This document shows positions 48,762 through 63,250 of a stretch of 64,000 nucleotides of DNA, piece by piece (the first letter of the stretch is position 1; every line of letters starts with the position of its first letter). The position numbers and the translations under genes are program-made. The DNA comes from Arachis hypogaea (Eukaryota; Streptophyta; Magnoliopsida; Fabales; Fabaceae): NCBI RefSeq assembly GCF_003086295.3, contig NC_092052.1, forward strand, positions 26,635,427 to 26,699,426. Direction: 5' to 3'. The notes under the pieces were generated by a model, which was not told the origin of the DNA, made no database searches, and saw only the letters and a program-made list of their open reading frames with translations.

Positions 48762-50263
48762 TGACGAACGGATTTTTGCTAGTAAAGAATTTCACAAATA
48801 TATTCTCGTTGAAAGTATAGTTTCTAAACCAACAAAGAATCCTTTCGTACAAAAACTTGTCTGTCACTAAAGCAAACCCAATAAAATTAATAACCGAAGT
48901 ATTTAAACCTCGGGTCGTCTCTCAAGGAATTGCAGGGAGGTGTATTTATTATTGGTTATGGAAGATTATCTTTTTGGGGTTTTTGAATAAGGAACAAGAA
49001 AAAGTAAATTGTAAGAATTAAATTAATAACTAATAAAGCTCTTAGCAAGGTATGAAAACTGGACGTCCTATCCTAGTTATCCTTATCAATTGTGATGAAA
49101 ATTGTTCATTACTCCCACTTAGTTAACCCTTACTAAATAAAGGAAAGTCAAGTGGACTAATCAATCTAATTCCTTAAGTCCTAATCAACTCCTAAGGAAA
49201 GACTAGCTTTAGAGGAATCCAAACCAACCAGCAAATTCCAATTATCAATCAACAAAGGAGTTTGATAACTCAAGTGTCTCCAATTAATCAATTCAAGCTA
49301 AGAATATAAAAAGCTGAATTAAAATCATAAATATGAAATACCTCAAATTGAATTAAATAAGAAAATCAATTCTAACATGGAGTTCATAAACTAAATTGTC
49401 AACATAAAGTAATCAACAAGGGAAAATAAATAAACTAGAAAGCTAGAACAAATAAAAGTAGAAGAGAAATTAAATTAAAGGAACATTGAACCTGGAATTG
49501 AGAAGAAGTAATCCTAAAACTAAAAGAAATCCTAAATCCTAAAACCTAGAGAGAGGAGAGAGCCTCTCTCTAGAAACTACATCTAAAACCTAAATTGTGA
49601 ATAATGAGAAGTGTTGAATGAATTGATGCATTCTCCCACTCTGTAGCCTCTAATATGTATTTTTTGGGCCAAAAACTGGGTCAAAAATAACCCAGAAATT
49701 GCCCCCAGCGATTTTTGATACGTCCAGCACGTCGCTCTGTCACGCGTACACGTCGCCCACGCGTACGCGTGGATTGAACTTTTACCTGGTCACGCATACG
49801 CGTGATCTACGCGTGCGCGTCACCTAACAGCATGGCAACTATGGCAAATTATTTATCATTTTGAAGTCCCAGATGTTAGCTTTCCAACACAACTGAAACC
49901 GCTTCATTTGGACCTCTGTAGCTCAAGTTATGATCGAATTAGTACAAAGAGGTCATGCTGGACAGCTTAGCAATTCCTTCAGTTTCTTGTATTCCTTCCA
50001 GTTTTGCATGCTTCCTTTCCATCCTATAAGCCATTCCTGCCCTATAAACCTTGAAATCACTTAACACACATATCAAGGCATCGAATGGTAATAAGAGGGG
50101 ATTAAACATAGCAGATTTAAGGCCAAAGAAGCATGTTTTTAATCATAGCACAAAATTAGGAAGGAAAATGTAAAACCATGCAATTAGTATGAATAAGTGT
50201 GCAAAGACTTGATAAAAATCACTCTATTGAGCACAAGATAAACCATGAAATAGTGGTTTATCA
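48762..50263 (-). repeat. 5' LTR of the outer element, 1.5 kb
   Basis: It pairs with 33976-35484 and has the same ends, TGACGAACGG and GGTTTATCA on the + strand. ACGCGTACGCGT-type palindromes lie near 49741-49822. Confidence 0.9.
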
Positions 50264-55043
<4,780 letters not shown>

Positions 55044-55785
55044 TTCCCAAGTATATTATCCTGCAGATGGGGCTTGTAGTCAAATTCTTGGTTTGAATCA
55101 TACATTTTTTGGTAAGTCAGTTGTGTTGTACAACATAGACAACTTACTACAGAACATTTAACTGATCAACTGTAGCTTTTTATTGTTAGTTGTCATAATC
55201 GAGTTACAATTTGTCAATTTCGTAAGGGAATATTTATGACTTGCAGTTTTGATGATACCTATGTGATTTCTTGATATTATCCTAAATTTGTTAAGATGAT
55301 ATGAGTTAATTCAGATCAGTCCTGCAATTAAATGCTAAAATTTTATACACCTACACTCGACAGCATATGAATCTGTTTATTGTTGAAAAGGAAAAACGTA
55401 GAACAAGTAATGAATAGTGTTTAGGTTATATGATCTCAAGAACAAATTAATCCATTTTAGGATTTTCTTTTTGAATTTAATAATATCCTCCATTTGAGTA
55501 TGTTTGTCAAAGGAAATCTACCAAAAACATTGCAAATGAATGAAGCCAGCCAGTTCACCCTTCCTGCTATCATAAGTTCATGGCACATGCCTTAGTTACG
55601 TATAATTTGTACCCTAACAAAAAAAGGTAGTATAATTTTTACAAATACATGGTTAAAAAGCAGAATTGGTGGGTTTGGCTCCTATCAATTGAAAAGTGAA
55701 CTCCATGGAATTAGGGATTAATAGTTGATTTCAGATAGACTAATACATGATTATTCTTTTTTTTCATTGTATTACACAAGACTAT
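55044..55785. other. 3' UTR and intergenic DNA between two convergent genes
   Basis: AT-rich sequence with no further coding content. The ProRS 3' UTR should end in here, but the poly(A) site cannot be placed. Confidence 0.6.
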
Positions 55786-58378
55786 AAAAGTGGAGATATG
55801 AGACTAAGACATCGAATACAAAATACGAAAAGGAGTAACTCAAGCACTTGCAGGTTTTCTGTGGAGCAATATTTACAGATTGATGTTACTTCATGTCTCA
55901 TTTCACTTTGGCCACTGACAAGAACTCCAATGCTTGATCCTGGAAACTAGAGAGTATGTCACAGAATGAAATTTTCCTCCTTGAGGTTTTACTCACAAAT
56001 TCCAACGAGAAAGTGTTATTTATTCAATGAAAAAGATATTTAACTGAACTTAAAGAAATGGTCATCTCAAAAAGTTATATCTTACCCTTAGTCTTTTGCC
56101 ATAGTGTACTTTAACTACATCAAAAAAGGATTGGTGGGGTAGAGACTCTAATTCCTTGTCAGCATCATAACAAACAGTGCCTGGAGATGTGTTGCTTTCA
56201 ATCTGCTTAATATACATATTCTGATTCTTGTTCCAGATAAAAACAGATGTAGCTGTAATGACTATGGATACACAGATGAATAGCATGCTCAGGCTGGCCC
56301 TTGAGAAGTATAGGAATTTGAGGTCTGAATTATGATCCATTGGATATATATATTATTTGCTTAGGATGACAATAAGTAATAGGAAGAATATTAAAGATGA
56401 AGAGATGATAATCCCAAGGCAGAGCCAATTGTTTCGCCCAAAGATTGCAGAAATGGGTTCATCTGATGCATTTGACCTGAACAATAATGTTTGAAGAGGC
56501 TTTCTTTCTGTTGTTACATGTTGTTTCTCTCTTGTTACATAGGCTTCAATTTGAAGCTGCAAGCGCGAGATGTCAAAGGCTGTGCCTGAAACACTCATGA
56601 GGAGGTCTACCATGGTGAGATCAACGCACTTCTTGAAGGCGCATACAAGAACTCATGGAGCTTTGCCCCCTTCGGTATTGGCCTTAAAGAGTAGCCATCG
56701 AATTATGGAGATGAAAGGTGCAATTCCACTTTCTCCACTCACCATCACTACCATTTCATACTTGCATCAAACATTATATATGTCAATCCATGAGTTGTAA
56801 ACTGTGGAGGCTCCTTTAACTAGTTACCATACCTTGAGAAAGGTTGATGAGTCCCGTCCATATGACCCTTCGACAAAGATGTTAAGGTGGGACGGTGGAG
56901 ATGAACATGATAGCTTCTGATACAAAGAATGAGACCAGTTTCCTGAACTTTTGATGAGAATGCTTAGGGTATCATGTTCAGTGTCGCAGCAAGAGGTGTT
57001 GGAAAAAGGATGCCATTTCAACTTGGAAATATTAACAACATTTATGTAAATGACACTTGTAGGAGTATAGCACAATCCTATTGCAGCAACATGAGAGGAA
57101 ATTGAAATAAATACTATGTTGCTTGAAATGGAGACAAAATTCAGATATAGAACTTGTCATTCATCTGGATTCTTGGAGAAATTCAGTTCAATAGTTTCAC
57201 AAGATGCGATGCGAGCAGAAACCAGCTAAATTTTTTGCTGGGACTGTAGGAATCTTAGGTAGCGATCCATCAAGAATAAGTAAAATCCTGCAAGAAACAC
57301 ACAGGAAGAAAAAAATCCTACGTGTAGTACATAAAAGACTACAAAAACTATGTACAGTTGATGAGTGTAGAAGAAAAGTTGCATAAAGTTTTTGCCTTAT
57401 CAAAGGTAAGTTAGTGGCCCACATGGCTAATCCTGCTAGCAAAGCTACTTCTCCAGCCACATTTGAGACGCCAACTTTATTCCACATGAGCATCTACAAT
57501 GAAAGCTCTTGCAATGTTAGCCTATATAGTTTATGACTGAAAAAGGATTTTGCATTGAACAAGGACTTTGCATTGAACAAGTTGCTTATTGAATTTACCT
57601 CTTAGATTTGATTAGTGTTGTCCCAAAAGATAATGTAGCAAAGTCCATGGGCTGTGAAGAGGACCATTGCGGTGGTCCTAGCTAGATGTGGTACTTGATA
57701 CTTCCCTCTAAAGTTAGGCCAATGAACTGCAAAAGCGAAGACACTCTTAATACTAGAAAGAACAGAAACATCATGCAGATATTTCCAACAAGGCCTAAGG
57801 CCATTACTAAATCTTCCACCTATATATGTTCCAACTTAGAAGAAGAGAAATGTAACAAACAATATTTGATGAAGAGTGGGAAGTTCTTTTCTTACACTTG
57901 GCCTCATTAGTTGCCAGTAGGGTCACTGGTAGAAACTAGTCATATAAAAGAAACATAAAAATCAGAGAGAGTTCTGTTAGAGAAATGATTTCAAGGGAAC
58001 CATTCACAAGCAACGGCTTTTTCCATGATACCAATCCAAAAAATCCCACCTTCTTGAGAGCAAGAAATTAGTCATACATCATGTATGACTAACAAGGTAT
58101 GAAATAACGTACCTTTGAGTATTGTAATGAGGATGTTTACTTTTCAAATGAAGGTATAGACAGGCTAAAATGGTTATGAGTAAAATGTAAAATATGTAGA
58201 CAAGTATACTTGCCCCTGTGCAACATATATAGAGGATGAATGACATGTCAAATAACACCATTCGATGAAGTACGAATAAAAGGGATATAATACCTTGTTT
58301 GCCAAAGTATATTGAATCTGTTTTAGCTTGAATGGCAGGCAATCAATGTAGATAGAAGGTATTTGTTGGGACCATAAC
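55786..58378 (-). pseudogene. Ferric-chelate reductase (FRO) pseudogene, 3' two-thirds
   Basis: Exon-like blocks on the - strand, in order: 58378-58294 (PTNTFYLH, stop, LPAIQAKTDSIYFGKQ); 58215-58113 (ILVYIFYILLITILACLYLH); about 58049-57895 (KKPLLVNGSLEIISLTELSL); 57726-57599 (GLTLEGSIKYHI, stop, then TAHGLCYIIFWDNTNQ); 57493 to about 57170 (MLMWNKVGVSNVAGEVALLA and DRYLRFLQSQQKI, stop, LVSARI); 57077-56833 (PTSVIYINVVNISKLKWHPF); 56760-56086 (MVVMVSGESGIAPFISIIRW and IEAYVTRE); and 55939 to about 55786 (SSIGVLVSGQSEMRHEV). Order and splice sites follow plant FRO proteins, which reduce Fe(III) at membranes using FAD, haem and NADPH. There are four in-frame stops, three apparently replacing tryptophan, and at least two frameshifts. 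The NADPH motif GGSG is changed to GESG. The first block ends exactly where the copia element begins, so the remaining exons should lie beyond the window. Confidence 0.88.
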
Positions 58379-58593
58379 TGTTGAACAATGTGAATAGTGA
58401 GAGAGTGAACTTGGTTGTTATTGATTGTGAAAGAGTCCAAATTGAATTGGCTCACTCAATTGTATATATATGTATACAAGGTGATGGTCTAACTAACAAA
58501 CTCTGTATCTAGCCTAACTAATTAATATAACTAATTCAGATCCTAACTATGTTAAGTTATAACAAACTGTACAAGTATATGCTATGGCTAATA
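58379..58593 (-). repeat. 3' LTR of the FRO-inserted copia element
   Basis: It matches the right LTR at 63075-63250, including the phrase AATAGTGAGAGAGTGAACTT and the tail ATAACTAATTCAGATCCTAA. The left edge TGTTGAAC is clear. The other edge is placed at the polypurine tract and could be off by a few bases. Confidence 0.8.
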
Positions 58594-58600
58594 TCCCCCC

Positions 58601-61600
58601 TCAAGTTGGAGCATACATGTTGTATGTTCCAAACTTGGCCATAAGAAATTTGAACTGAGGCGCTGGGAGAGCCTTGGTGAGTAAATCCGCGAGTTGATGC
58701 TTGCTTGGTACATGGATGAGTTTGACGATTCCTGCTGCCACTTTTTCTCTAACGAAGTGGCAATAGATTTCAATGTGCTTGGACCTTTCATGTAGAGTCG
58801 GATTGGTGGCCATTTGAATGGTAGAGATGTTGTCACAAAAAATCATTGTTGAATTCACCTCGACATGCATGAATTTGAGAAGGGAAATGACGGATAGAAC
58901 TTCACAGGCAGCGTTGGCTAGAGCTCTGTACTCTGCCTCCGTTGAGCTCCTCGAAACTACATCTTGCTTCTTGCTCTTCCATGACACTAATGAATCTCCC
59001 AAGAACGTGCAATAGCCGGTCGTGGACCTCCGTGTGTCGAGGCAGCTGCCCCAGTCAGCGTCAGTGTACATAGAGAGGTGAAACTTAGATTTTGATGAGA
59101 AGAGTAATCCCTGGCCAGGTGCTGCCTTCAAATACTTGAGGACATCGTGCACAGCTTCGAGATGAGGAGTTCGAGGATTTGCCATGTATTGAGCCAGTTT
59201 TACCACAGCAAAAGTGATGTCTGGCCGAGATATAGTGAGATACATGTGGCGGCCAATTAATCTGCGATATCTCGAAGCATCAGGGATAGGATCACCTTCA
59301 TCAGCACTAAGTTTTAGATTAGCATCCATGGGTGTATTGGCAGGTTTGCACCCTAAGAAACCAGTCTCCTCCAGCAATGAAAGTGTATATTTTCGCTGAC
59401 TCAGAGTAATCCCATCCAAGCTCAAGACCAAGGAAGAACTTAAGGTCACCCAAGATTTTAAGCTTGAAGATGGATTGAAGCTTGTGTTTAACATTGTCCA
59501 CCATGTCTTGTTTGGGAGCAGCAATGATGATGTCATCCACGTACACAATAAGATATGTAGTTGCCTCACCCTCTCCTAGAACGAAAAGAGAGTAATCATG
59601 TTAGCATTGTGTAAAGCCATGGGTGATTAGTGTGTTGCAAAACTTAGTGAACCACTACCTTGATGCTTGTCACAACCCATACAAGGATCGTGTGAGTTTA
59701 CAAACTAACCCTTGTTTCCGCTGAGGATGACCCAAAGGCAATTCCATGTAGACTTCTTCATTAAGTTCACCATTGAGGAATGCATTATTTATATCCAGCT
59801 GTAGGAGGCTCCAGTTCTTGACTGCAGCAATAGTAAATAAGGTCCTCACAGTAGTGATCTTTGCCACGGGACTAAATGTGTCCCTAAAATCAATACCAAC
59901 TTGTTGAGTATATCCTTTTGCAACTAAACGTGCCTTATATCTCTCTAACGAGCCATCAACCTTTAGCTTAGCTTTGTACACTCAACGACAACCAATGGCT
60001 CGCCTATCTGGTGGTAAAGGTACAAGGGCCTAAGTGTTATTGGCCTCAAGCACATCAAGTTCCTCTTGCATAGCTTGTCTCCATTCTTTGAACTGAATTG
60101 CCTGTTGGTAAAATTAAGGCTCAGGTATGGTGTCTAATTGTGCGATGGAGTAAAGGTATGTAAGGTTAAGGCGATGGTTACTAATATGATTGGCTAAGGG
60201 ATAAGGAGTAGAGGTGTGGCAGACGTAGTCATTAAGGTAAGGCAAGGCGAAGGTTGAATGTGTATAGTTGATTTTCTTAGTTATTTAGGTGGTGAAGTGA
60301 TGGTGTTTGGTGTTGGTTCTTGATGTTGAGGTTCTGGGTTTATGACGGTTGGGGTAGGCTGTGAAGATGGAGAAGGGATGTGATCAAGAATGGGTTTAGG
60401 AAGTACAAAGTCATTGAACAAGTCCTTATTAGACTGTAGATGAGGTGAAGTATTGAAAGGCATAACATGTTCATGGAAAATGATGTCTCTCGAGATAAAA
60501 AAACTGTTTGGTTCTAAGGTTGTAAAGTTTGTAACCTTTGTAACCAGTTGGATATCCAATGAAGACCGAGGGATCAACTCTAGGACAAAAATTGGTTTTG
60601 GAGTTAGAGGTGTTTGCTGCATATGCAAGGCAACCAAAATTTCTTAAGGCATCATAGTTGGGTGTCTTTCCAAATAGCAGTTCAAAGGGAGACTTAAATT
60701 GTAATAATTTGCTTGGGATTCGATTGATTAGGAAAGCTACAGTGATGATGCACTCCCCCCAAAAGAAAATAGGGAATTTTAACTGAAAGAATAAGGATCT
60801 GGCCACATTCAACAGATACTGGTACTTTCTCTCTACAACAGCATTTTGTTGGGGTCGATAAGGGCATGAGAATTGATGCAGGGCACCTCTCTTCTGCAGA
60901 AACTCCTTAAGTGCAAGTTCCTTAGCATTGTCAGACCTGAGACATTTGATCTTAATGCCAAATTGAGTGTCAATCAATGCAAAGAAGTCCTTCAGGCAAC
61001 CTGTGGCTTCAGATTTATTATTCAGCATATAAATCCAACAAAACCTGGTTGCATCATCAACAATGGTTAGAAAGAAACGTTTTCCATTATAGGTGGGAGT
61101 ATGATAAGGTCCTCACACATCACAATGAATAAGGTCAAAAGTGTTAGAAGATATGTGATTATGTGACTCAAAGGGAAGTTTCTTAAATTAGCTAAATGGT
61201 AGATTTCACAAGTATGACAACCTGATTTATTCGACAAATGTAAAATACTATTTAAGTGGTGTAGAATGTTAGAAGGTGCATGACCAAGACGTGTGTGCCA
61301 TAGTTCTGGACTACACAAATTTATTGAGATAGAATCAGTATGAGAAATATGACTAGAAAGAAAAGAATTTGAGGAATTATGTGAACCATGCAGTGCTGAA
61401 TTGGTTGGGATTTCTGCTCTTAGGATGTAAAGTCCTTGTTGCAAGTCACCCCTCCCAATCGTCTTCAAACACTTGTTGTCCTGAATAGTGAAGTAATTAA
61501 AACCAATAGTGATAGTGATTGTGGAGTTAGCAAGAAAGGCTGAAACTGAAAGTAAATTGACACGAAACTCAGGGACATAAAGCACATTTTGGAGAGATAA

Positions 61601-61780
61601 ATGCTTATTGAGAGTAACTGAACCTATGAAATTGGCAGAGAAAATGTCACCATTAGGTGGAGAGACAGAAAAAGTTTTTGAAGTGTGTATTGAGGTGAAC
61701 AGAGATAAATCACAAGCAATGTGAATGGTGGCATCACTATCCAAAATCCAAGAATTATGAGGTAAATTTGACCTTAACAT
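58601..61780 (-). pseudogene. Broken copia pol (protease, integrase, RT, RNase H)
   Basis: Successive pieces on the - strand. Protease WILDSDAT near 61755, where the family has DSG, so the catalytic loop is altered. Integrase zinc finger LWHTRLGH and CHTCE near 61300-61215. Integrase core SDNAKEL and PQQNAVVERK near 60930-60830. RT with [19 protein letters not shown] and [13 protein letters not shown] (59981-59670), and YVDDIIIA near 59540. RNase H with YTDADWGSC, STTGYCTFLG and SSTEAEYRAL (about 59080-58880). Frameshifts and stops lie between integrase and RT, within RT, and before the YVDD region, so no polyprotein can be made. The family normally makes one Gag-Pol polyprotein that copies the RNA and integrates the cDNA. 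Confidence 0.9.
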
Positions 61781-61843
61781 GGATGCGTTGAGAACGATAC
61801 CTGCTGGAGTTGAAACTTCTGTTGATTAATTTGATGAAATATC

Positions 61844-62860
61844 TTAGATCTTGTGATCATTCAGCAAGGTTAGGAGCTGTTGAACTTGTGTTGGAGCTAA
61901 ATTTGGGCTGATTTGTGCATCTGAAGTGGATTGAGATGTGGAGACATGATGAATCGAAGGCTTCATGTTCCTTCCTTTGCCAAAATTTGGAGGGTAACCG
62001 TGAATTTTGTAACATTTGTCGATAGTGTGCCCAAGAATTCCACAGTGCGAGCAAAGGGGTCTATCTTTCTTCACCATGCCTCTGCCGCGACCTTGAGATT
62101 GTGGTGGTTGCTGATTTCTCGCCAGAAAGGCTACTTGATTCTGGGAAGCAAAATTGAGTGAAGCTCCTATTATTGCCCTATGTTTTTCTTCTTGTGTTAC
62201 AAGAGAAAGGACTTTATTAATTGTGGGAAGAGGTTCCAAGAGCAAGATTTTCCCGCGAATCTGTGAAAAAGATTCATCCAATCCCATGAGGAAACAGTGG
62301 ATATACCCAGCTTGAAGAAACTCTTGCATGGCGCGTGCATCACCGCAATTGCATTGCACCGGGCGATATGAGTTTAATTCTTCCCAAAGAACCTTGATTC
62401 TTGTGAAGTATTGTGACACAGACATGGCACCATGTCGAAGATTCATCAAGTCGCGCTTCAATTCAAACACGCGAGGGCCATTTCCATGTTGAAAACGCTC
62501 CTTAAAATTGTTCCACAATTTTGCTGCAGAATCTGTGTATACGAGAGAGGTAGCAATTTCTTTTGTAACAGAATTCAAAATCCATGTGCTTATTACATCA
62601 TTCACGCACTGCCAGTTCTCAAATTTCTCTGGTTCAGTAATTGGATCTGGTTTAGGCACCGATCCAGTGATGAAACCAAGCTTTCGTTTAGAATTTAGGG
62701 CTTTCTGCATCGCGCGACTCCAAGAATGATAGTTGTCCTCAACGAGTTGTTGAGTGACCAAGATCAGACCGGGTTGATCAGCGGGAGAGAGGTTATAAGG
62801 ATCCACAGCCATTGATGAAGTTGAAGAAACTGCAGATGAAGATGAGGCTGGTTGTGCCAT
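61844..62860 (-). CDS. Copia Gag, 338 aa, intact
   Basis: The ATG at 62860 (MAQPASSSSAV) is preferred over one eight codons upstream because it fits the usual short Ser-rich start. Residues about 20-70 hold the Gag N-terminal motif (LVTQQLVEDNYHSWSRAM and KLGFITGSVPKP). Residues about 75-220 form the UBN2-like capsid region (WILNSVTKEI, LWNNFKERFQ, MSVSQYFTRIKVLWEEL). A CCHC knuckle CSHCGILGHTIDKC lies at 270-283. A stop follows at 61844, whereas most copia elements read through into Pol; the next Pol piece starts in a different context. In the family Gag forms virus-like particles in the cytoplasm and packages element RNA. It is probably an evolutionary remnant here because pol is broken. 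Confidence 0.88.
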   Translation of the reverse strand: MAQPASSSSAVSSTSSMAVDPYNLSPADQPGLILVTQQLVEDNYHSWSRAMQKALNSKRKLGFITGSVPKPDPITEPEKFENWQCVNDVISTWILNSVTKEIATSLVYTDSAAKLWNNFKERFQHGNGPRVFELKRDLMNLRHGAMSVSQYFTRIKVLWEELNSYRPVQCNCGDARAMQEFLQAGYIHCFLMGLDESFSQIRGKILLLEPLPTINKVLSLVTQEEKHRAIIGASLNFASQNQVAFLARNQQPPQSQGRGRGMVKKDRPLCSHCGILGHTIDKCYKIHGYPPNFGKGRNMKPSIHHVSTSQSTSDAQISPNLAPTQVQQLLTLLNDHKI

Positions 62861-63061
62861 GGTTGGTGGAATTAGAGAAAGCACAAAATGACGCTTCTTT
62901 CCAAGTCTCGTTGATTGAAATCACTGTTTCTACCAAGAACAGAGGTGAAATACGCACATTCTCATCAAACTCAGTTATATGAGTCAAGGAAAGAGGAAGA
63001 GAGAAGAGGGAAAGAAGGAGAAGAAGAAAGGAGAGAAGAGTGGAAGGTTCAAGAAAAAATT

Positions 63062-63074
63062 GCTTCTGATACCA
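63062..63074 (-). other. Primer-binding site of the FRO-inserted copia element
   Basis: On the - strand TGGTATCAGAAGC begins directly at the LTR edge (LTR ends ...TTCAACA). The first nine bases match initiator tRNA-Met; the AAGC end is slightly off. Confidence 0.8.
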
Positions 63075-63250
63075 TGTTGAATACTGTGAATAGTGAGAGA
63101 GTGAACTTAGTTGTTATTGATTGTGAAAGATTCCAAATTGACTCAATTGTATATATATGCATACAAGGTGATGGTCTAACTAACAAACTCTGTATCTAGT
63201 CTAACTAATTAATATAACTAATTCAGATCCTAACTATGTTAAGTTATAAC
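63075..63250 (-). repeat. 5' LTR of the FRO-inserted copia element, interrupted
   Basis: It begins TGTTGAATAC and matches 58379-58560. The match stops at AAGTTATAAC (63250), where the next repeat starts. The remaining 40 bases or so of the LTR should follow outside the window. Confidence 0.85.

Larger units (their letters stand above)
33976..50263 (-). mobile_element. Non-autonomous LTR retrotransposon with tRNA-Asp primer site (outer element)
   Basis: Two LTRs, 33976-35484 and 48762-50263, flank the element. The exact 5-bp target-site duplication GCTAT lies at 33971-33975 and 50264-50268. LTRs read TGATAAACC...CGTTCGTCA on the - strand. The primer-binding site at 48741-48758 matches plant tRNA-Asp and the polypurine tract abuts the left LTR. 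In - order the interior holds ORF1 (decayed), a CpG-rich array, AT-rich spacer, the nested related element 38295-45488, ORF2 (decayed), and two hairpin-polypurine modules. No gag zinc knuckle, protease, reverse transcriptase or integrase was found. A tRNA-Asp primer is typical of the Athila group of Ty3/gypsy elements, so it is probably mobilised by an Athila-like partner; that is inference. Confidence 0.88.
58379..63250 (-). mobile_element. Ty1/copia retrotransposon inserted in an FRO exon
   Basis: In - orientation: 5' LTR 63075-63250 (cut short by a later insertion), primer-binding site 63062-63074, gag 61844-62860, broken pol 58601-61780, polypurine tract TTGAGGGGGGA at 58604-58594, and 3' LTR about 58379-58593 (215 bp). 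The order protease, integrase, reverse transcriptase, RNase H identifies copia. The left flank is ATAAC; the matching right flank is off-window. Confidence 0.9.

Noticed and set aside
33976..50263. Naming the family as a known peanut element such as FIDEL or FERAL
   Set aside because: I cannot compare with reference elements here, so a family name would be a guess.
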